Assembly: GCA_934432725.1 (NCBI GenBank)
Contig: CAKRZE010000026.1
Coordinates: forward strand, 1-17,795
Source: an uncultured Eubacteriales bacterium
GTDB lineage: Bacteria > Bacillota > Clostridia > Oscillospirales > CAG-272
Length of the DNA: 17,795 nucleotides
Direction: 5' to 3'
The notes under the pieces: generated by a model
Seen by the model: only the letters and a program-made list of their open reading frames with translations
What the model was told of the DNA's origin: nothing
Database searches by the model: none
Made by a program: the position numbers and the translations under genes
Part shown: one piece after another, positions 5,289 to 11,840 of the stretch
How positions within the stretch are numbered: position 1 is the first letter of the stretch
Layout of the letters: each line of letters begins with the position of its first letter

Positions 5289-8186
5289 TTACATGGAGAG
5301 CACCGAGCTCAGCTTCGTGCCGCAGGCGTCCAGCTTATCCTTTCCACCGACCACGCAAACTGCGTTTTCCGCAGAAATCGCGCGCAGCACATCGCACAGC
5401 TTCGCAAGATCCGCTTTGGTGCAATGAAGGATTTCCGACCGCAATTTGCAATCGTCCGCATATGTGTATCCGGTCAGATACCGAACGGCAGCCTGCTTTC
5501 CGGCGCTGCGCGGCGTATACAGCGGTTCTGTATCCGCGATGGTTCCGATCACGAATTTCGTCAGATCCTCATCTCCCTGACAGAATGCCGCAAGGTAATC
5601 CGCCGCACCGTCATAGCAGTCAAGAGAAGCGGATGCATTCGGATCCCGGTAGGAGTAGAACGCCGCATTGCCGCTGGAGCGGGCAAAATAACCGACGCCA
5701 TATGCGCCGCCCTTCACACGGACGTTGTTCCAAAGGTAGCTCAGCGTCAGAAGCTGCGCCGCAACGCGCATGCTTCCGGAATAGTCTGCGCCGATCTGAT
5801 ACAGGTTGGCTCCCTTTGCCGCAAAGGCGACCCCCGCGGGAATCACAATTCCCTCCTGACGGATGCCGAGCGCATGAATCCGGTTTTCCGGCGCCTCCTC
5901 CGGCACGGACGGAAGCAGTGCAACCAGCTCGGAAGCGTCTGCCTCTGCGCCCTCTCCGGTCACGGAAACCGTCACTCTTTCGCGGGTGAACAGCTTCCTG
6001 CAGAGTGCATCCAGACGGCTGCAAAGCTCCTTTCCTGCCGTATCAAAGGTCTTCTCCTGCTCCTTCATCCAGCAATAGCTCTCAAAGCCGTTCATATATT
6101 CTCCGGCGGCACCGGCAGCCGTCAGGTAAGACGATACGCGCGTCATCGCATAGGAATGACCAGCCATGGTCAGCCTCTGCTCCGCCACCAGCTTGCCCTG
6201 GCGCAGAAGATTCCGGATCAGCGTCTCGTTTTTAAAGCTGGAGTGCAGCAAAACCTCGTCAATCAGCCGCAGGGCATCCTGCTTCTTCGCGGCAAGCACA
6301 CTGCAGTTCAATGTCAGACAGGGCGTGCAGGTATCTGTCGCATGGGCGCGGGCATATACCTCCGGCGAAACGGAAAGGTTTCCGAGATGCGTCTTGATCT
6401 CGTTCTGAAGCTGAAGGCTGTCATAGTGCTCCGTATCCGTATAGCACAGCACATCGCTCAGGAAGGAGGCAAGGGAAAGCTCCTCATGGCTCAGTCCGGC
6501 AGCCGAGAAATACAGATCAAAGTACAGGATTCCGTTGGTATTCACCGGATAGTTCAAAACAGTCACGCCGTTTTCCGTGCGCACCTCAGCCTCAAGCTTT
6601 TCGGGCTTTTCCTCAATGTCGGAAAGCGCGAGCTTGGGCAGCGTATCCAGCTCCTCCGGCGTATCCTCACGGTTCTGCCATTCGCGGAAGGTACGGTTCA
6701 TGGCAAGCACGCCGCAAAGCTTCTCTTTGGACCACGAAGCCTTGATGGCAGCCAGTTTTTCCGCTTCACGGCGGCGTCTCTCCTCGCCGAGCGTCTTGGA
6801 CGGAACGGCACAGACTGCGGCACAGTGCGGATTGTCCAGAATCAGGCTGCGGAGCAGCGATTCAAAGTAGCCGTTTTCCAATCCGGCACGCAGGGAGGCA
6901 AATACCGCATCCGTCTCCAGACTCTGCTCCGGAAGTCCGCCGTACAGCCATGTTTCGTTGACCGTCATGCCGTAAATCAAACCGCGCGGGTAAGAACCGA
7001 AATCGCGCTCGTGCGTCCGGAACTCAAGGCGGTTGAACGCTGCCAGAAGCTGCGCACGGTCGATCCCGTTTTCCGCAAGTCCGCCAAGAACCCGGCGGAT
7101 GGTATCCCGAAGCACGGGGAGCTTATCGGGGTCCGTATTCCGCACAATAATATTGAAATAATTCTGCTGCATCCCATCGTACAGCATGCAGGAAACATCC
7201 TGTCCAAGCCCCTCCTCCAGGATCGCCTTTGTCAGAGGAGCCTCATTGGAGCCGCACAGCACATCGCTCAGAATGCTGCACGCAATGTTCTTTTCCCGCT
7301 CTTCAAAGGTGCCCGTCACATAGCCGAACGCAATATGCGTCTTTCCGGCAGGATCCTCCGTCTCGGAAATCTCATATTCGTCCATGATCTCACGGTAGGC
7401 AACCGGCTTCTGCATCGGGATTGCCGTGTCGATCTCCAGTCTGTCATACGGGCGAAGGAAGGAGTCCAGCTGTGCAAGCACTGCCTCCAGATCCATCCTT
7501 CCGTCCAAAAAGATTCTGGCATTGGAGGGATGGTAATACTTCCGGTGGCACGCCACGAACTGCTCATAGGTCAGGTCGGGAATATACACCGGGTCGCCGC
7601 CGGACTCCACCGCATAGCAGTTATCCGGGAACAGTGCGGCGGACATCTGCCCGAGCAGCGTTCTGTCAACCGAGGAAAACGCGCCCTTCATCTCATTGAA
7701 AACAACGCCGTTGTATTTCAGCTCGCCCTCTTCGCTCTCCAGCTCATACCGCCAGCCCTCCTGACGGAAGATATTCGGCTCCTTCAGAATAGCCGGATGC
7801 AGCACCGCATCCATATACACATCGATCAGATTGGAAAAATCCCGGTCGTTCCGGCTGCTGACCGGATACATCGTATGATCCGGATAGGTCAGCGCATTCA
7901 GAAAAGTCTGAAGAGAACCCTTCAAAAGCTCCACAAACGGCTCTTTGACCGGATATTTGTCGGAACCGTTCAGAACAGAATGCTCCAGAATATGAAAGAC
8001 TCCCGTACTGTCAGACGGAATCGTCTTAAAGGTTATGCTGAAGGTTTTATTGGTATCATCGCGGTCAAAATACAAAAGCTGTGCGCCGTTTTTCACATAC
8101 TCCATTTCATACAGCACGCCGTCCAGCTCTCTGACCGGAACCACGCGCCGCACCGCAAACCCGCTGATCATGTCATTGCATTTCAT
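5289..8186 (-). CDS. M16C (PreP-like) zinc metallopeptidase
   Basis: A 965-residue peptidase of the M16C family, related to the organellar presequence protease PreP/Cym1. The inverted zinc motif HILEH gives His65, Glu68 (catalytic) and His69, and the distal zinc ligand is probably Glu165 in VVFNEMKG, at the spacing seen in PreP. The full length matches this family, in which two homologous halves form a closed chamber that cuts unfolded peptides. There is no signal peptide, so it should act in the cytoplasm on oligopeptides; the substrate is unknown. The ATG at 8186 is preferred to the GTG at 8195: GGAAAGGA lies about 10 bases before the ATG but almost touches the GTG. A probable promoter lies about 310 bases upstream, which implies a long structured leader. 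A strong terminator follows. Confidence 0.92.
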   Translation of the reverse strand: MKCNDMISGFAVRRVVPVRELDGVLYEMEYVKNGAQLLYFDRDDTNKTFSITFKTIPSDSTGVFHILEHSVLNGSDKYPVKEPFVELLKGSLQTFLNALTYPDHTMYPVSSRNDRDFSNLIDVYMDAVLHPAILKEPNIFRQEGWRYELESEEGELKYNGVVFNEMKGAFSSVDRTLLGQMSAALFPDNCYAVESGGDPVYIPDLTYEQFVACHRKYYHPSNARIFLDGRMDLEAVLAQLDSFLRPYDRLEIDTAIPMQKPVAYREIMDEYEISETEDPAGKTHIAFGYVTGTFEEREKNIACSILSDVLCGSNEAPLTKAILEEGLGQDVSCMLYDGMQQNYFNIIVRNTDPDKLPVLRDTIRRVLGGLAENGIDRAQLLAAFNRLEFRTHERDFGSYPRGLIYGMTVNETWLYGGLPEQSLETDAVFASLRAGLENGYFESLLRSLILDNPHCAAVCAVPSKTLGEERRRREAEKLAAIKASWSKEKLCGVLAMNRTFREWQNREDTPEELDTLPKLALSDIEEKPEKLEAEVRTENGVTVLNYPVNTNGILYFDLYFSAAGLSHEELSLASFLSDVLCYTDTEHYDSLQLQNEIKTHLGNLSVSPEVYARAHATDTCTPCLTLNCSVLAAKKQDALRLIDEVLLHSSFKNETLIRNLLRQGKLVAEQRLTMAGHSYAMTRVSSYLTAAGAAGEYMNGFESYCWMKEQEKTFDTAGKELCSRLDALCRKLFTRERVTVSVTGEGAEADASELVALLPSVPEEAPENRIHALGIRQEGIVIPAGVAFAAKGANLYQIGADYSGSMRVAAQLLTLSYLWNNVRVKGGAYGVGYFARSSGNAAFYSYRDPNASASLDCYDGAADYLAAFCQGDEDLTKFVIGTIADTEPLYTPRSAGKQAAVRYLTGYTYADDCKLRSEILHCTKADLAKLCDVLRAISAENAVCVVGGKDKLDACGTKLSSVLSM

Positions 8187-8503
8187 GAATTGCACTTCCT
8201 TTCCATTTGTCGCCTGTCATAGCGTTATCGTAACCATGCAGCAAAAATGTGCGCCTGCACAAACATTTTTGCCAAGCCGTCTACTGCGCAGCCGCGAAAG
8301 CGCGGACAAAGCACAGCGGCAAAATTTTGCCGAAGCGGAAAAATTCCTGCGTCTATTTCACCGCACAGCCAAAATGCTCCCGGCTGCGGCGTTTTTGCGC
8401 CGTACCGCAAGAAGCACGCGCGGCAAATGCCGCAAAGGAGCTGTCAAGCCCCAGACCTGCACCGCTGCCGCGCGGATAAGCCGCAAAACAGTTATCAGAT
8501 ATT
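8187..8503 (-). promoter_or_regulatory. Long hairpin-rich leader of the M16C gene
   Basis: No gene is supported here. Five inverted repeats follow each other: 8420-8433 (GCGGCAAATGCCGC), 8387-8402 (CGGCG around T5G, CGCCG), 8317-8332 (CGGCAAAATTTTGCCG, a perfect 16-base palindrome), 8292-8305 (CCGCG, AAAG, CGCGG) and 8241-8272 (10-bp arms). Four have GC-rich stems with A/T or purine centres. If the promoter at 8504-8532 is real, all lie in the 5' untranslated RNA. I recognise no known riboswitch. Confidence 0.5.
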
Positions 8504-8532
8504 ATTATAAACGATTTCCCGCAAAAAAGCAA
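8504..8532 (-). promoter_or_regulatory. Probable promoter of the M16C gene
   Basis: On the minus strand, -35 TTGCTT (8532-8527), a 17-base spacer, and -10 TATAAT (8509-8504). It lies between the murQ stop and the M16C start and points at the latter, about 310 bases from its ATG. The T-rich stretch at the -35 box could alternatively belong to the end of murQ transcription. Confidence 0.5.
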
Positions 8533-8620
8533 GCGCAGCGCGAAGAAAACGGAAAAACCGGCAAACGGAGGCATGGGAAAGCCGGCGCCGCCGATCTTTC
8601 CGTCAGGCTTCTCTGCGCCT

Positions 8621-9454
8621 TTACGCCTTGCTGCCCCGCAGCCGGGCGATCGCATCGGACACCGAGTACCCGCATTGCTCCAATGCCTGCCGTGCTTCCT
8701 CCTCCGAAGCTCCCGTCTCCGTCACAATCATGCGGACCGCGCGGTTTTTCAGCTTGATATTGGAGGGGTGCATATATACCATCAGATTTCCGCTGACCCT
8801 TCCGAGCTTAACCATCACACCGGTGGATACGGTTGTCAGAACCATCTTCTGTGCGGTTGCAGCCTTCATCCGGGTCGAACCGCTGATCACCTCCGCACCG
8901 ACCTCCGGTGTGATCGCAATATCGGCAATTTGGGAAATGGCAGAGCCGCCCCGGCAGGAAAGCGCAACCGTCAAAGCTCCCAGCTCCTTCGCATACCGAA
9001 GTGCACCGCACACATACGCAGCGGAGCCGCTGGCAGATAAGCCGAAGCAGACGTCCTTTTCCGAGAAGGAAATTTTCTTCAGATCAAGCACCGCATGCTC
9101 GGCGCTGTCCTCCGCGCCCTCCGCAGAATAGAACATCGCATCCTTTCCGCCGGCAATAATGCCCTGCACCAGTTCGGGCGAAACACCGTAGGTAGGCGGA
9201 CATTCGGTCGCGTCAATCACTCCGAGCCGTCCGGACGTTCCCGCGCCGATATAAACCAATCTGCCCCCGTTCTTCAGGCGGGCTGCAATCTCATCGATTG
9301 CCCGGGCAATGGAGGGCAGCTGCGTTTCCACAGCGTCCGCAACCTTTTTGTCCTCTTTGTTGATCACCTGTGCAATTTCCAGTGCGCTCATCCGGTCGAT
9401 GTGCATGCTCGCTTCATTCTGCTGCTCTGTCAGATACTCTTTGTAATTTTCCAT
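8621..9454 (-). CDS. murQ: N-acetylmuramic acid 6-phosphate etherase MurQ
   Basis: A 277-residue SIS-domain lyase that removes the lactyl ether from MurNAc-6-phosphate, giving GlcNAc-6-phosphate and D-lactate in cell-wall recycling. The SIS core with IGAGTSGRLG at 69-78 and IDATECPPTYG at 80-90 is clear. Glu84 and Glu115 match the catalytic Glu83 and Glu114 of the E. coli enzyme. Two things are odd. The phosphate-side motif that reads ASGRTPYV in most MurQ reads ASGSAAYV here (141-148), and NLMVD...ATN reads NLMVYMHPSN (223-232). The protein is also about 20 residues shorter than E. coli MurQ at its C-terminal helical end. The ATG at 9454 has AGGAAA upstream. The kinase upstream on the same strand probably supplies its substrate. 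No terminator is obvious. Confidence 0.9.
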   Translation of the reverse strand: MENYKEYLTEQQNEASMHIDRMSALEIAQVINKEDKKVADAVETQLPSIARAIDEIAARLKNGGRLVYIGAGTSGRLGVIDATECPPTYGVSPELVQGIIAGGKDAMFYSAEGAEDSAEHAVLDLKKISFSEKDVCFGLSASGSAAYVCGALRYAKELGALTVALSCRGGSAISQIADIAITPEVGAEVISGSTRMKAATAQKMVLTTVSTGVMVKLGRVSGNLMVYMHPSNIKLKNRAVRMIVTETGASEEEARQALEQCGYSVSDAIARLRGSKA

Positions 9455-9773
9455 ATCCGTTTCCTGTTCCTTTCCGTTCGGAAAGAACCTCCCGTCATTC
9501 AAGCTGTATGTTTTCATTTTTTGGTGCATATTTCTTCATTCTTATATTCCGCAGCGTACTCCGTGCCGCTTTTTTTCATTCTGCGGCATCCGGACAGCTC
9601 CCAAGCGAACGAAGCGTTCCTCCGGGCTTTGATACGCAGTCCGGTAAAAGGACCTTTTCTGATCCGTCCGGTTCCGACCCGGCTTTGGATTCACATACCC
9701 CGCCGTGTCACTTCAAAACGGCTTCCGCCGACGCATCCGCCGCATACTGTCGGTGTTCGGCATTCCTCTGACC

Positions 9774-9863
9774 TGCCGTACCGGAACGGCATATCCCTTT
9801 ACCGTGCAGCCGCTTGCCGAAGCGGCATATCACTTACCGTGCAGCTGCTTGCCAAAGCGGCAT
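9774..9863. repeat. Degenerate tandem hairpin repeats, period about 36
   Basis: Units begin at CGGCAT at 9787, 9823 and 9858. Each has a small hairpin followed by a linker close to ATATCCCTTTACCGTGCA. The stems are TGCCGT/ACGGCA (9774-9791), GCCGCTT/AAGCGGC (9809-9826, loop GCCG) and GCTGCTT/AAGCGGC (9844-9861, loop GCCA). In the third the changed base keeps a G-U pair if read as plus-strand RNA. Confidence 0.65.
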
Positions 9864-9999
9864 CCAAGCCCGTTTCGCTTCAAACGCTCCTTTGGCGTAC
9901 GAAGGTTTTCCGCTGTTTCATATAAATGCCCGTCCTTGCCCTGCCGGACGCCGGCTTGCCCCCGTGCCGCGCAGACGCTATCCGAAGCCCGTGCCTTGG

Positions 10000-10182
10000 T
10001 CCGTCCGATTTTGGACATTCCGTCGGCGCGGCTGTGGAACACTCGCTTTTTGCGTCAGGCACGATTTTTGCCTTGCCGACCGTGGATCGTCCCCGCACCT
10101 CGCGCTTGCCGGAGCCTGCGCCCATGTCCGTCCGATTTTGGGCATTCCATCCGGCGCTGCTGCGGAATGCCCCGGTTTTCGC
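10000..10182. repeat. Two diverged copies of a 56-base repeat
   Basis: TCCGTCCGATTTTG occurs at 10000-10013 and 10127-10140, and the likeness continues for about 56 bases in each copy. The second copy contains GGGCATTCC (10140-10148) and GGAATGCCC (10164-10172), a perfect 9-bp inverted repeat; in the first copy the arms are imperfect. Confidence 0.6.
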
Positions 10183-10222
10183 ATAAATAATACGCCTAAG
10201 CGAAATCAGTCCCGCCTAACGT

Positions 10223-11176
10223 TCAGACAGCAAAAGCCGAAAAGGTCTCGGCAAACCGCTTTTGCTCCGTCCCGGAGGTCGGACATCCGTCCAGCCGTCT
10301 TGCCTCGACAACCGCTCCGAATACCGGCTTTACCGGAATCAGCCGAAGCTCAGCGCGGCACTGCATGCTGTCCTCCACCATGCGAAGCATGTCCGGATGC
10401 GCCTCCAGAATACCGCCCCCGGCGCAAAACGCCGGTACATCCGGAAAGCATCGCACTGCGGCATCCGCACATTCCGCAAGTCCTGCGGCATTCCTTCCGA
10501 GGATTTCTCCGGCGATCCGGTCCCCCTGCTCCGCCGCTTCAAAAACCGCAAAAGCCAGAGAGGCAAGGAATGCCTTCCCGCCCCGGTATATTTCTCCGAT
10601 CGCAGCCGATGGCAGCTTTCCGAGCCGGGCTTGCAGGATCGGCGTCAAAAGCGTCGGCTCTCCTCTCCCGTCAAGCGCACGGAGCGAGGCTGCCACCCCG
10701 TCCCTTCCGATTGCAAAGCCGCTGCCGCAGTCGTCCAGAAGATACCCCCATCCGCCGACCATCCGTATGCTCCCGCCCTGTCTGACCATGCAGCAGGAGC
10801 CTGTGCCGGCAATCAAGCCGCAGCCGTCGGCGTTCAGAAGTCCGCAGGACAGGAGATTTTCGGCATCGGTACCCGTCCGGATCAAGGCTCCCAAGCGGTC
10901 GGAAAACAGCCCTGAGACAGCATCCCCATATGCCTGCCGACACGCGCCGACCCCTGCACAGCCGGCAAAAACGCCGCGCAGGAGTCCGCCCTCCGGCAAG
11001 CCGGAGAGTGCGCCTGCAAAGGCCTCGGACGCCGCCCGGACAGCCTGCTCCATACCGACATCATTCGGATTTCCGGAGCCGGCTCTTCCGTATCCGCATA
11101 CAGAGCCGTCCTCCCCGCACAGAACAGCCTCGGTTTTGGTTCCGCCCCCGTCCAGCCCAAGATAATACCTTTCCAT
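10223..11176 (-). CDS. MurK/NagK-like amino-sugar kinase (BadF/BadG family)
   Basis: A 317-residue ATPase of the BadF/BadG/BcrA/BcrD family, which includes bacterial and eukaryotic N-acetylglucosamine kinases and the clostridial MurK that phosphorylates both MurNAc and GlcNAc. The N-terminal phosphate motif LDGGGTKT is at residues 8-15, the second phosphate loop LIAGTGSCC at 121-129, the family landmark GGWGYLLDDCGSGFAIG at 141-157, and the adenosine-site CAGGGIL at 251-257. Its neighbour murQ acts on MurNAc-6-phosphate, so MurNAc kinase activity is the likely role, inferred from context. The ATG at 11176 lies 5 bases after the nitroreductase stop and has no good ribosome site, which suggests translation coupled to that gene. 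Murein sugar transporters are not seen here. Confidence 0.85.
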   Translation of the reverse strand: MERYYLGLDGGGTKTEAVLCGEDGSVCGYGRAGSGNPNDVGMEQAVRAASEAFAGALSGLPEGGLLRGVFAGCAGVGACRQAYGDAVSGLFSDRLGALIRTGTDAENLLSCGLLNADGCGLIAGTGSCCMVRQGGSIRMVGGWGYLLDDCGSGFAIGRDGVAASLRALDGRGEPTLLTPILQARLGKLPSAAIGEIYRGGKAFLASLAFAVFEAAEQGDRIAGEILGRNAAGLAECADAAVRCFPDVPAFCAGGGILEAHPDMLRMVEDSMQCRAELRLIPVKPVFGAVVEARRLDGCPTSGTEQKRFAETFSAFAV

Positions 11177-11181
11177 ATGCG

Positions 11182-11712
11182 TCACACGTCCGGGAACCGG
11201 ATCACATCGCGGTTCTTTTCGGTAATCCGCGGATGTCCCGCAGTGTACCCCAGTGCAGCCATGCCCCATACCAGGTGATTCTCCGGAATTTCAAGTGTCC
11301 TTAGAATTTTCCTGATTTCCGGCTCATCACAGATTCCCTTCAGCTGGTTGATCCAGACAGAGCCGATGCCGAGCGCGTGCGCCATCAGGAACATGTTCTG
11401 AAGCGCACAGGCGCAATCCTCCGGACCGTTGCGGTTATCCCGCTCATTGGAAGCGATGATCAGAGCGGTGGGACGGTACATGTCATACGCATCCCTTCCG
11501 AGACAGATACGGATTGCCTCCGCCAGCTCACCGATTTTCTCGCGGTTGGTAAGAACCGTAAACTGCCAGCTCTGGCGGTTCATCGCAGACGGCGCATAGA
11601 TTGCAGCCTCCGCAATCTGCTCCAGATCCTCCCTTGCAATCGGTCGGTCTGTATAGTGTCTGACACTGTGCCTCGTCTGGATCAGCTCCATACACTCTTT
11701 TGCATTCAACAT
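11182..11712 (-). CDS. Nitroreductase-family flavoprotein
   Basis: A 176-residue protein of the FMN-binding nitroreductase superfamily. The N-terminal FMN segment TRHSVRHY is at about residues 13-20, the landmark YAPSAMNRQSWQF at 39-51, and the C-terminal FMN-side ALGYTAG near 155-161. Members reduce nitro compounds, quinones or other acceptors with NAD(P)H as a homodimer in the cytoplasm; the physiological substrate cannot be read from the sequence. Two ATGs in a row (11715 and 11712) follow GGTGGA; the second is chosen because its spacer is 5 bases rather than 2. An upstream in-frame ATG at 11763 has no family sequence after it. It lies 128 bases after uvrA and almost touches the kinase gene, so those two are likely cotranscribed. 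Confidence 0.88.
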   Translation of the reverse strand: MLNAKECMELIQTRHSVRHYTDRPIAREDLEQIAEAAIYAPSAMNRQSWQFTVLTNREKIGELAEAIRICLGRDAYDMYRPTALIIASNERDNRNGPEDCACALQNMFLMAHALGIGSVWINQLKGICDEPEIRKILRTLEIPENHLVWGMAALGYTAGHPRITEKNRDVIRFPDV

Positions 11713-11840
11713 CATAATCCACCGCAGCCTTCGCACCGGCGAAAGCATCCTTTCCGTTATCAATTGTTCTGCAGAGCGGGCGCGCCGTGTCCGGCGCCGA
11801 CAGACGCCCCGTTCGGACGCGCAGGCGGCAAGCCGGAAGC

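Larger units (their letters stand above)
9455..10222. other. Repeat-rich spacer between murQ and the kinase gene
   Basis: 768 bases with no supported gene. Long plus-strand frames cross it but have no ribosome site and are proline, arginine and serine rich without family features. The middle holds tandem hairpin repeats (9774-9863) and the right end a 56-base repeat present twice (10000-10055 and 10127-10182). GAACG and CGTTC surround AAG near 9603-9617. A weak minus-strand TATAAG at about 9541-9546 is the only hint of a murQ promoter. Confidence 0.5.

Noticed and set aside
5424..8222. A 932-codon open frame on the plus strand opposite the M16C gene
   Set aside because: It mirrors the M16C gene, whose zinc motif and length are clear; its translation has no family features and the frame is open only because of codon bias.
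8393..8463. TTGACA-type -35 box in the M16C leader (minus strand, near 8443-8448)
   Set aside because: No -10 box follows at 16-18 bases, so it was not called as a promoter.
9774..9863. CRISPR array
   Set aside because: The units are degenerate, run directly into each other without unique spacers, and no cas gene is near.
9814..10785. A 323-codon plus-strand frame over the kinase gene and repeat spacer
   Set aside because: No ribosome site, low-complexity proline and arginine content, and more than half overlaps the kinase on the other strand.
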